A stretch of 64,000 bases of DNA from Pseudomonadota bacterium (GTDB lineage: Bacteria > Pseudomonadota > Alphaproteobacteria > Micropepsales > Micropepsaceae), in NCBI GenBank assembly GCA_018241025.1, contig JAFEEQ010000013.1, forward strand, positions 124,001 through 188,000, read 5' to 3'. This document shows, in pieces, positions 9,564 through 17,454 of the stretch. How positions within the stretch are numbered: position 1 is the stretch's first letter; each line of letters begins with the position of its first letter. The position numbers and the translations under genes were made by a program. The notes under the pieces are model-generated. The model had not been told where the DNA came from. It was given only the letters and a program-made list of their open reading frames with translations, and searched no databases.

Positions 9564-11005
9564 GCCTTGATCTGCCCGCCCAGCATCTTGCGGATACCTT
9601 CGCCATAGGGCGGGCGGAGCATCGCGGTCAGGTCGCGGCCGACCTGTTGGAAGACCGCCTTGGGGTGGCTGAAGGTACGGAAGCCGTCGAGGCCGTGATA
9701 GGCGCCCATGCCTGACGGGCCGATGCCGCCGAACGGCAGGTCTTCCATGCCGACATGCATCACGACGTCGTTGACGGTCACGCCGCCCGAGGTCGTGCGG
9801 TTCAGCACCTTCTCCTGCTCGGCACTGTCGTTGCCGAAATAGTAGAGGCCGAGCGGGCGCGGATGATCGTTCACATAGCCGATGGCGTCGTCGACCTTGT
9901 CGTAGGTTTTCACCGGCAGGAGCGGCCCGAAGATCTCGTCCTTCATGATCGCCATGTCGTCGGTCGGGTTCAGCACTAGCGTCGGCGGGATCTTGTGATA
10001 GGGCTGCTGGCGGAAATCTTCGCGCGCTGGGTTGAGCTCGACGATCTCGGCACCCTTGGCCTTCGCGTCGGCGAGGTAACCCTGCAGGCGGTCGTAATGG
10101 CGCTGGTTGATGACCGAGGTGTAGTCGGGATTGTCCTTCAGCGTCGGGAACATGGTGCTGATCGCGTCGGCGGCCTGCTTCACGAACTCGCCGGTCTTGG
10201 CCTTCGGAACCATCACGTAGTCGGGCGCGAGACAGATCTGGCCGGCGTTGAGCGTCTTGCCCTGCATGACGCGCTTGGCGGTCAGGGCCATGTCGGCGCT
10301 GTCGCTGACGATGACCGGCGATTTGCCGCCGAGCTCGAGCGTGAGCGGAACCAGGTTCTCCGCCGCCGCCCTCATGACGTGATAGGCAATCGAGGTCGCG
10401 CCGGTGAAGAGAAGATGATCGAAGTGCTGGCGCGAGAAGGCCGAGCCGATATCGGCGCCACCGGTGAAGACCGCGACTTCGCTTTCGTCATAGGCGGAGG
10501 AGAACATCCGGGCCATCAGCTCGGAGCAACGCGGCGTGAACTCGCTCGGCTTGATCATCACGCGGTTGCCGGCGGCGAAGATTCCCGCGAGCGGCGTGAA
10601 GGTCAGATTGAACGGGAAGTTCCACGGGCTGATTACGCCGACCACACCCTTGGGCTGATATTCGATATAAGCCTTGGCGCCGAAGAGGCCGAGGATCGCC
10701 GGGGTGACCTTGCGCTTCTCGCGCTTCATCCAGGTCTTGAGGTGTGCCTTGGCGTGCTTGAGCGGGCCGATGGAGCCGGCGACGTCCGTGAAAAGCGATG
10801 CCTCGACCGAGCGATGGCCGAAATCCTCGCGCAGCGCATCGGCGATGGCATCCTTGTGTCCGACCAGGAGGGCGATGGCGCGATCGAGCCATTCGATGCG
10901 CTTTTCGGCGGAGGGGGCGCCGTCGCGGATATGCGCCTGGCGCTGCTTGTCGAGGATGCGGCGGATTTCGGCGCCGGGATCTGGTCTCAATTCAGCAGCA
11001 CTCAT
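9560..11005 (-). CDS. Coniferyl-aldehyde-type NAD(P)-dependent aldehyde dehydrogenase
   Basis: 481 residues of the ALDH superfamily. GVISPWNFPFNL (123-134), the general base Glu224 in LELGGKSP and the nucleophile Cys258 in NAGQICLAPDY are all present. The PDYV after the Cys, the MHVGMEDLPFGGIGPSGMGAY stretch and the length just under 490 are those of the coniferyl aldehyde dehydrogenase (CalB) group, which oxidises coniferyl aldehyde to ferulate; many members take a range of aliphatic or aromatic aldehydes. A strong GGAGGAGG ribosome-binding site precedes the ATG at 11005. The small ORF at 9285-9563 is coupled downstream. No other lignin-type catabolic genes are nearby, so the physiological substrate is open. 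Confidence 0.85.
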   Translation of the reverse strand: MSAAELRPDPGAEIRRILDKQRQAHIRDGAPSAEKRIEWLDRAIALLVGHKDAIADALREDFGHRSVEASLFTDVAGSIGPLKHAKAHLKTWMKREKRKVTPAILGLFGAKAYIEYQPKGVVGVISPWNFPFNLTFTPLAGIFAAGNRVMIKPSEFTPRCSELMARMFSSAYDESEVAVFTGGADIGSAFSRQHFDHLLFTGATSIAYHVMRAAAENLVPLTLELGGKSPVIVSDSADMALTAKRVMQGKTLNAGQICLAPDYVMVPKAKTGEFVKQAADAISTMFPTLKDNPDYTSVINQRHYDRLQGYLADAKAKGAEIVELNPAREDFRQQPYHKIPPTLVLNPTDDMAIMKDEIFGPLLPVKTYDKVDDAIGYVNDHPRPLGLYYFGNDSAEQEKVLNRTTSGGVTVNDVVMHVGMEDLPFGGIGPSGMGAYHGLDGFRTFSHPKAVFQQVGRDLTAMLRPPYGEGIRKMLGGQIKA

Positions 11006-11146
11006 TTTGGGCCTCCTCCAATGTCTTGGTGTGATATTTTGTCAATCTAACCAGTCTCTTGAGCCCGCTCAATGGCTGCCGCAGCGGCGGCTTTAAGAGT
11101 TTCTTACGAACCCCAAGCCAGTATCTGCAGGGCGCAATATAGGCGC

Positions 11147-12223
11147 ATGTATCTACCGCAGGCGGAGTTGGGGTTGCGTAGCGAACGGGAACAGGCACTG
11201 GCGAAGACAGCGCTTGCGCTGATGGGCGATTGCGACGTGCCGCCCACGCCGGAGAACTACGAGCTCTTTTACACATATTCCGCAGGCGAGAATCCTGGCG
11301 TAGGCCGCGTCATCGGCGACATGATCGCTGCGCGGCGACCGTTCACCGCGACGGTCCTGCAGGAGCTGCGCGACCGCGCCTTCAGTCGGGACCGCACCGA
11401 ACGCGCCGTGGAAAGCATCGGCGAGACCGTGACGGCCTCGTTGAACGAGACCATCGCAAAATTGGAAGAGGCCGGGCGCGACGCATCGGCTTTCGGCAAT
11501 ACCCTGACCGCGGCGCGCGGCGAACTCGGCGGCCTGGATTCGCCCGACGGCCTGCGCAAGCTGATCGGTTCGCTGGTCACCGCGACCAAGGACATGGAGC
11601 AGCGTACCAAGACGCTCGAACAGGAATTGCAGAATTCTTCCGAGCAGGTCGGCGAGTTGCGCGCCCAGCTCGACAATGTCCGGCGCGAGAGCCTGACCGA
11701 CCCGCTCACCGGTATCGCCAATCGCAAGGCCTTCGACACCGAGCTTCTGAGCGCCATGGCCGAGGCCCGTGCCAGCGGCGAGCCGCTTGCACTCTTCATG
11801 TGCGACATCGACCGCTTCAAGTCGTTCAACGACACCTGGGGCCACCAGACGGGCGATCATGTGCTGCGCCTCGTCGCCGGCTGCATTTCGGAAAACACCA
11901 AGGGACGCGATACCGCGGCGCGCTTCGGTGGCGAAGAATTCGCCGTGATCGTGCGCCGTGCGAGCCTTCTCGACGCCATGAAACTGGCCGAGCAGATCCG
12001 CGGCTCGGTGCAGAGCAAGAAGCTGATCAAGAAATCCACCGGCGACGTGCTGGGGTCCGTGACGATCTCGATCGGCGTGGCCGAACTCAGCGGCGAGGAG
12101 AGCCCGGTCGAGCTGATCCAGCGCGCCGATATGTGCCTCTACCGCGCCAAGCACGCCGGCCGTAACCGGGTGATCGGCGAAGACGATCCGAGCATTTCGC
12201 CGTTCGAAACTGACGCAGCGTAA
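11147..12223 (+). CDS. GGDEF domain protein, probable diguanylate cyclase
   Basis: 358 residues from the ATG at 11147; the upstream ATG at 11072 would add a poorly conserved stretch. The first 100 residues (ALALMGDCDVPPTPENYELFYTY) are a helical N-terminal region common in alphaproteobacterial GGDEF proteins, followed by a coiled coil (about 145-180). The GGDEF domain starts at SLTDPLTGIANR and carries an intact active site, GGEEF, at 261-265, so it should make c-di-GMP from GTP. The inhibitory I-site RxxD is degenerate (KGRD), so product feedback may be weak. It is soluble with no transmembrane segment. The gene is divergent from the aldehyde dehydrogenase. Confidence 0.85.
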   Translation: MYLPQAELGLRSEREQALAKTALALMGDCDVPPTPENYELFYTYSAGENPGVGRVIGDMIAARRPFTATVLQELRDRAFSRDRTERAVESIGETVTASLNETIAKLEEAGRDASAFGNTLTAARGELGGLDSPDGLRKLIGSLVTATKDMEQRTKTLEQELQNSSEQVGELRAQLDNVRRESLTDPLTGIANRKAFDTELLSAMAEARASGEPLALFMCDIDRFKSFNDTWGHQTGDHVLRLVAGCISENTKGRDTAARFGGEEFAVIVRRASLLDAMKLAEQIRGSVQSKKLIKKSTGDVLGSVTISIGVAELSGEESPVELIQRADMCLYRAKHAGRNRVIGEDDPSISPFETDAA

Positions 12224-12317
12224 TCGGCGGCCGCGCGCAAAGAAGCGCGAATTCTCCGTTGGATGACGCCACGCAAACTCCGCTAAGCTCCGGCAAAACA
12301 ACCGGCGGAGGCTTCGC

Positions 12318-13106
12318 ATGCGGACGGATTTCGACAGGGCTTATGTGACGGCGCACGGCAAGGTCGCCGTCCTGACGCTCAACCATCCCGAAGCGATGAA
12401 TGCCGCCGGCGTGAAGCTGGTGAAGGGCGCCGCGGCCGCGCTGAACTTCATCGAGAACAAGGACAACGGCTTCCGGGCGATGATCCTGACCGGCGAAGGG
12501 CGCGGCTTCTGCTCGGGCGCCAATCTCGCCGAGCGCGGCACGGGCGAAGAGACCGGCGTCGGCCATTCGCTCGAGACGGTCTACCACCCGTTCCTGCGCC
12601 GCCTGCGCGATCTGTCGATTCCGTTCGTCACCGCCGTCAATGGTGCCGCCGCCGGCGTCGGCATGAGCATCGCGCTGATGGGCGACCTCGTGGTCGCGGC
12701 GCGCTCGGCCTATTTCCTTCAGGCTTTCACCCGCATCGGCCTGGTGCCGGATGGCGGCTCGACCTGGATGCTGCCGCGCATGATCGGCCTCGCCCGTGCC
12801 AAGGAGCTATCGCTTCTCGCCGAACGCCTGCCGGCGGAGAAGGCGATGGAATGGGGCCTGATCAACCGTGTCGCCGGTGACAACGAGCTGATGGAGGAAG
12901 CCCTGAAGCTCGCCAACCAGCTTGCCGACGGACCCGCCTCGCTGGCGATCACCCGCAGCCTCTACTGGCAGAGCCCACTCAAGACCTATGAGGAGCAGCT
13001 CGACCTCGAGCGTTCGGCGCAGGAACGGGCCGGAAAGACACAAGATTTCATGGAAGGCGTCACTGCCTTTCTGCAAAAGCGCCAGGCCAAGTTCTCAGGG
13101 CAATAA
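12318..13106 (+). CDS. Enoyl-CoA hydratase/isomerase family protein
   Basis: 262 residues of the crotonase fold. The oxyanion-hole segments GFCSGANL and NGAAAGVGMS are present. At the second catalytic position the sequence reads IGLVPDGGSTW: the acidic residue common in hydratases is replaced by the PDGG pattern seen in PaaG-type 1,2-epoxyphenylacetyl-CoA isomerases, so the exact reaction may be isomerisation rather than hydration. A GGCGGAGG ribosome-binding sequence lies just before the ATG at 12318. The gene stands alone between the GGDEF gene and the M13 peptidases; fatty acid or aromatic acid degradation is the likely context. Confidence 0.85.
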   Translation: MRTDFDRAYVTAHGKVAVLTLNHPEAMNAAGVKLVKGAAAALNFIENKDNGFRAMILTGEGRGFCSGANLAERGTGEETGVGHSLETVYHPFLRRLRDLSIPFVTAVNGAAAGVGMSIALMGDLVVAARSAYFLQAFTRIGLVPDGGSTWMLPRMIGLARAKELSLLAERLPAEKAMEWGLINRVAGDNELMEEALKLANQLADGPASLAITRSLYWQSPLKTYEEQLDLERSAQERAGKTQDFMEGVTAFLQKRQAKFSGQ

Positions 13107-13251
13107 GCAGCCGCCTACATGGCAAAGGGTTAACTCGCGCGGGTGTGACTTGCGCGGGGCGGCGAAGTTCTGACCTATAGCCGACAGATTTTTGACAGAG
13201 TCCCGGGCGTCCGCTCCGGGCGCTTTCATGTCTTTTTCGGAGATTGAAACG

Positions 13252-15303
13252 ATGCGACGCAGCCTACTTCTCCTGGCCGGTGTCTTCAGCGTGGGCTGTG
13301 CGCTGGCCGGCGACATGCCGGCGGCGAAACCGGAACTCGGCGCCTGGGGCATCGATCTCACGGCAATGGACACCTCGGTCAAGCCTGGCGACGACTTCTA
13401 TGAGTACGTGAACGGCACCTGGATCAAGAAGACGGAAATCCCGGCGGACCGGACTCGCGTCGGCGCTTTCCAGAACCTGCGCATCCTCAGCGAAGAGCGC
13501 ATGAAGACGATCGTGAACGAGCTGGTCGCCAAGCCTGAGGCAGAGCTCACACCCGACGAGCGCAAGATGCGCGACCTCTACACCGCCTTCGTAGACCAGA
13601 AGGCGATCGACGCGGCGGGCCTGACGCCGGCCAAAGCCGACCTGGACCGCATCGCGCACATCAAGACGCTCGACGGCGTGGCGCGCGCGATGTCTTCGCC
13701 GCGGCTGAGCGAGGCGGGCGTCTTCAATATGTATATCGTGCCGGACCAGAAGAATCCGAATGCCTATTCGGTGGTGCTGGCACAGGGCGGCCTGGGTATG
13801 CCGGACCGCGACTACTATCTGCGCGACGACAAGGATCTCGCCGCGGCGCGCGACGCCTACAAGGTCTACCTCGCCAAGATGCTGACCCTCGCCGGTGCCA
13901 AGGATGCCGACAAGCGCGCAGCGGCCGTCTATGCGGTCGAGGAGAAGATCGCCAAGCTGCACTGGACCCGCGCTGAAAACCGCGACGTCAAAGCGACCTA
14001 CAATCCGATGCCGCTGTCCGACCTGAAGAAATTCGCGCCGGACTTCCGCTGGGACGCGTTCCTGACCGAGGCGAGCATTCCCGAGAAGGGTCCGAAGGGC
14101 GAGCGCGTCCTCGTCGTGACCCAGAGGTCGGCTTTCCCCGGCCTTGCGAAGCTGTTTGCCGAGACCCCGGTGGCGGTGTGGCGCGACTATCTGACGGTCC
14201 ACTATCTTCATGCGAATTCGGACTATCTGCCGAAGGCCTTCGACGACGCCGATTTCGATTTCTACGGCAAGGTGCTGGGCGGCCAGTCGCAGGAACTCGA
14301 TCGTCCGACCCGTGGCGTGCGCCTGCTCGACAGCCTGATCGGCGAGGCGCTCGGCAAGATCTATGTCGCCAAGTACTTCCCGCCGATCGCCAAGCAGAAG
14401 GCGCGCGAACTGGTCGACAATCTGTTCAAGACCTATGACGCCGATATCCGCACCCTGTCCTGGATGTCGGAAGCGACGCGGCAGCAGGCGCTCGACAAGC
14501 TGCACAAGTTTACGCCCTATATCGGCTATCCCGACAAATGGCGCGACTACTCGGCCTATGAGGTCAAGCCCGGTGCGCTGCTCGCCGATGTCCAGGCTGG
14601 TATCGCGTTCGAGTGGAATCGCCAGGTGAAGCGCCTCGACGATCCGGTCGACAAGACCGAATGGGGCATGACCCCGCAGACGGTGAACGCCTATTACGAT
14701 CCATCGACCAACCAGATCGTGTTCCCGGCTGCGATCCTGCAGGCGCCGTTCTTCGATCCCAACGCCGACGACGCCGTGAATTATGGCGGCATCGGCGCGG
14801 TGATCGGGCACGAGATGAGCCATGGCTTCGACGACCAGGGCGCGCAATACGACGGTGACGGCGTACTGCGGAACTGGTGGACGGCCGACGACTTGAAGGC
14901 GTTCAAGGAGCGGACCCAGACCCTGTCGAACCAGTTCGATCAGTACGAAGCCTTGCCCGGACTGCATGTCAGCGGCCCGAACACGCTGGGCGAGGACATC
15001 GCGGACCTGGCGGGCATCACCATCGCGCTGAAGGCCTATCATCTGTCGCTCGACGGAAAGCCGGCTCCGGTGCTCGATGGCTTCACGGGCGACCAGCGCT
15101 TCTTCCTGTCCTATGGACAGATCTGGCGCTCGAAGACCCGCGACGCGGCGCTGCGCGCGCAGGTGCTGTCGAACGAGCATGCGCCGGAAAAGTTCCGCGC
15201 CATCAGCGCAACGCGCAACACCGACGCCTGGTACGACGCCTTCGGCGTGAAGCCGGGCGACAAGGAGTATCTCGCGCCCGATCAGCGCGTGCATCTCTGG
15301 TAA
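13252..15303 (+). CDS. M13 family metallopeptidase, copy 1
   Basis: 683 residues. Start at 13252, chosen because it gives a signal peptide (MRRSLLLLAGVFSVGCALA) with CGGAGA just upstream; an earlier ATG at 13192 only adds a tail before it. It is a neprilysin-like (M13) zinc endopeptidase exported to the periplasm or outside. The substrate-binding NAYY (in VNAYYDP), zinc motif HEMSH (in IGHEMSHGFDDQG), the third ligand in GEDIADLAG and the terminal HLW are intact. Mature N-terminal sequence GIDLTAMDTSVKPGDDFYEYVNG is shared with the next two genes. It is followed by an intrinsic terminator (15316-15353), so it can be transcribed separately from copies 2 and 3. The substrate is unknown. Confidence 0.92.
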   Translation: MRRSLLLLAGVFSVGCALAGDMPAAKPELGAWGIDLTAMDTSVKPGDDFYEYVNGTWIKKTEIPADRTRVGAFQNLRILSEERMKTIVNELVAKPEAELTPDERKMRDLYTAFVDQKAIDAAGLTPAKADLDRIAHIKTLDGVARAMSSPRLSEAGVFNMYIVPDQKNPNAYSVVLAQGGLGMPDRDYYLRDDKDLAAARDAYKVYLAKMLTLAGAKDADKRAAAVYAVEEKIAKLHWTRAENRDVKATYNPMPLSDLKKFAPDFRWDAFLTEASIPEKGPKGERVLVVTQRSAFPGLAKLFAETPVAVWRDYLTVHYLHANSDYLPKAFDDADFDFYGKVLGGQSQELDRPTRGVRLLDSLIGEALGKIYVAKYFPPIAKQKARELVDNLFKTYDADIRTLSWMSEATRQQALDKLHKFTPYIGYPDKWRDYSAYEVKPGALLADVQAGIAFEWNRQVKRLDDPVDKTEWGMTPQTVNAYYDPSTNQIVFPAAILQAPFFDPNADDAVNYGGIGAVIGHEMSHGFDDQGAQYDGDGVLRNWWTADDLKAFKERTQTLSNQFDQYEALPGLHVSGPNTLGEDIADLAGITIALKAYHLSLDGKPAPVLDGFTGDQRFFLSYGQIWRSKTRDAALRAQVLSNEHAPEKFRAISATRNTDAWYDAFGVKPGDKEYLAPDQRVHLW

Positions 15304-15315
15304 GCAGACCAAGCT

Positions 15316-15353
15316 GTGCCGCCGGGAAATCCTCCCGGCGGCACTTTTGTTTT
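15316..15353 (+). terminator. Intrinsic terminator after M13 copy 1
   Basis: A perfect 12-bp stem (15316-15327 with 15333-15344, 5-nt loop AATCC) is followed directly by TTTTGTTTT. Only 23 nt separate its end from the start codon of M13 copy 2, so there is no room for a separate promoter between the two; transcription of copies 2 and 3 must come from readthrough or from a promoter inside copy 1. Confidence 0.85.
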
Positions 15354-15376
15354 CTCCGAATCGTCAGGAGCAATTC

Positions 15377-17422
15377 ATGAAGCGCAGTACACTTCTTCTC
15401 AGTGCCGCAGCCATCGTCTTCGCCATCGGTTCGGCCATTGCCGCCGACCCGCAGGTCAAGCCTTGGGGCGTCGAACTCAATTACATCGACAAGGACGTCA
15501 AGCCGGGCAACGACTTCTTCATGTACGCCAACGGCAACTGGGTGAAGCACGACACGATTCCGGCCGACCGCACCTATTCGGGCGTCAACCTCGAACTCGA
15601 CCTGCAGAACGAAGCAAAGCTCAAGGGACTGGTCGACGACCTGTCCAAGACGCCGGACGACAAGCTGACGCCGGAAGGGCGCAAGCTGCGCGATCTCTAC
15701 AACGCCTTCATGGACACCCAGCAGATCGAAGCCGCGGGCCTTACCCCGATCAAAGCCGATCTCGACACGATCCGGAATTACAAGACGCTCTCCGATATCG
15801 CCGGCGCGACCGGAGATCCCGAGTTCGGCCTCGACGGGCCGTTCGGCTTCTACATCGGCGTCGACGACAAGAATTCGTCGGCCTACATCGTAGACCTGTA
15901 TCAGTCCGGCCTCGGACTGCCGGACCGCGACTACTACCTCAAGACCGACAAGGACATCGTCGAGACGCAGGCCGCGTACAAGAAGTATCTCGCGCAGATG
16001 CTGACGCTGGCCGGGGTCGACGACGCCGAGGCGCGCGCCGCCAAGATCTACGATCTCGAACTGGCAATGGCCAAGGCGCACTGGCCGGCGGAAGACACCC
16101 GCGACGCCGACAAGAACTACAATCCCATGACCATCGACCAGCTGAAGGCCTTCGCGCCCGGCTTCGACTGGGATGCGATGTTCCAGAAGGCCGGCATTCC
16201 GGAAACCGGGCCTAAGGGTTCGCGCAAAGTCATCGTCGGCCAGAAGTCGGCGATCCCGCAGCTCGCCCAGATTTTCGCGACGACGCCGATCGAGGTGTGG
16301 CGTGACTACATGACGGTGCGCCTGATGCACCGCTGGGCGCCCTATTTGCCCAAGACGATCGACGATGCCGATTTCGCATTCTACGGCACCGCGCTTGCCG
16401 GAAAGCCGGCGCAGCTCGACCGTGCAACCCGCGGCATCCGCCTGCTCGACGGCGCGATGGGCGAGGCGCTCGGCAAGCTCTATGTCGAGAAGTACTTCCC
16501 GCCGGAAGCCAAGGCCAAGGCGCTGAACCTCGTCGAGAACCTGCTCAAGGCCTATGACGCCGACATCCGCACGCTGTCATGGATGTCGCCCGCGACGCGG
16601 GCGAAGGCTCTCGAAAAGCTCCACGCGACGATGGTCAAGATCGGCTACCCGGACAAGTTCCGCGACTACTCGGCGCTCGCCATCGACCGCGGCGATCTGG
16701 TGAAGAGCGTGAAGGCGACGTCGGTGTTCGAGTGGAACCGCGAGGTGAAGCGCATCGACGAACCGGTCGACCGCACCGAATGGGGAATGTCGCCGCCGAC
16801 GAACAACGCCTACAACAATCCGAGCTTCAACGAGATCGTGTTCCCGGCCGGCATCCTGCAGCCGCCCTATTTCGATCCGAATGCCGACGACGCCGTGAAC
16901 TACGGCGAGATCGGCGCGACGATCGGGCACGAGATCAGCCACTCCTTCGACGACCAGGGCGCGAAGTACGACGCCCATGGCGAATTGAAGGACTGGTTCA
17001 CGGCCAAGGATCTCGCCAACTTCAAGAAGCGCACCGCGGCCATCGCCGGACAGTACGATCAGTACGAGCCCCTGCCCGGCCTGCACATCAACGGCAAGCT
17101 GACGCTGGGCGAGAACATCGCCGACATCGCCGGCCTCGTGATCGCGCTCAAGGCCTATCACATCTCGCTCGGCGGCAAGCCGGCGCCGGTGCTGAACGGG
17201 CTGACGGGCGACCAGCGCTTCTTCATCGCCTATGCGCAGAGCTGGCGCGAGCGGCACCGCGATGCGGCGATCCGTTCGCAGGTGCTGTCGAACCCGCACA
17301 GCCCGTCGGAGTTCCGGGTCAATGGCGTGGTTCGCAACAGCAGCGCCTGGTATGCGGCGTTCAACGTGAAGCCCGGCGACAAGCTCTATCTGCCGCCGAA
17401 CAAGCGCGTCCCGCTGTGGTGA
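15377..17422 (+). CDS. M13 family metallopeptidase, copy 2
   Basis: 681 residues, start ATG 15377 with a CAGGAG ribosome-binding site at 15365-15370 and a signal peptide MKRSTLLLSAAAIVFAIGSAIA. Zinc motif HEISH (IGHEISHSFDDQG) and third ligand GENIADIAG are intact, and it ends in PLW. It differs from copies 1 and 3 at the substrate-binding motif, reading NAYN (NNAYNNPSFNEIVFP) instead of NAYY, and its MYANGNWVKHD segment is also divergent. Because M13 enzymes bind the peptide backbone with the Asn-Ala pair, activity is expected but the pocket next to it may differ. It lies 73 nt after copy 1, across a terminator, and 32 nt before copy 3. Confidence 0.92.
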   Translation: MKRSTLLLSAAAIVFAIGSAIAADPQVKPWGVELNYIDKDVKPGNDFFMYANGNWVKHDTIPADRTYSGVNLELDLQNEAKLKGLVDDLSKTPDDKLTPEGRKLRDLYNAFMDTQQIEAAGLTPIKADLDTIRNYKTLSDIAGATGDPEFGLDGPFGFYIGVDDKNSSAYIVDLYQSGLGLPDRDYYLKTDKDIVETQAAYKKYLAQMLTLAGVDDAEARAAKIYDLELAMAKAHWPAEDTRDADKNYNPMTIDQLKAFAPGFDWDAMFQKAGIPETGPKGSRKVIVGQKSAIPQLAQIFATTPIEVWRDYMTVRLMHRWAPYLPKTIDDADFAFYGTALAGKPAQLDRATRGIRLLDGAMGEALGKLYVEKYFPPEAKAKALNLVENLLKAYDADIRTLSWMSPATRAKALEKLHATMVKIGYPDKFRDYSALAIDRGDLVKSVKATSVFEWNREVKRIDEPVDRTEWGMSPPTNNAYNNPSFNEIVFPAGILQPPYFDPNADDAVNYGEIGATIGHEISHSFDDQGAKYDAHGELKDWFTAKDLANFKKRTAAIAGQYDQYEPLPGLHINGKLTLGENIADIAGLVIALKAYHISLGGKPAPVLNGLTGDQRFFIAYAQSWRERHRDAAIRSQVLSNPHSPSEFRVNGVVRNSSAWYAAFNVKPGDKLYLPPNKRVPLW

Positions 17423-17454
17423 GAACAGAACGAAGAGAACAAGGAATGAGAAAC

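Noticed and set aside
16579..17445. N-terminal extension of M13 copy 3 overlapping copy 2
   Set aside because: Translation is Arg-rich antisense-type sequence in another frame of copy 2; the signal peptide at 17455 gives the natural start.
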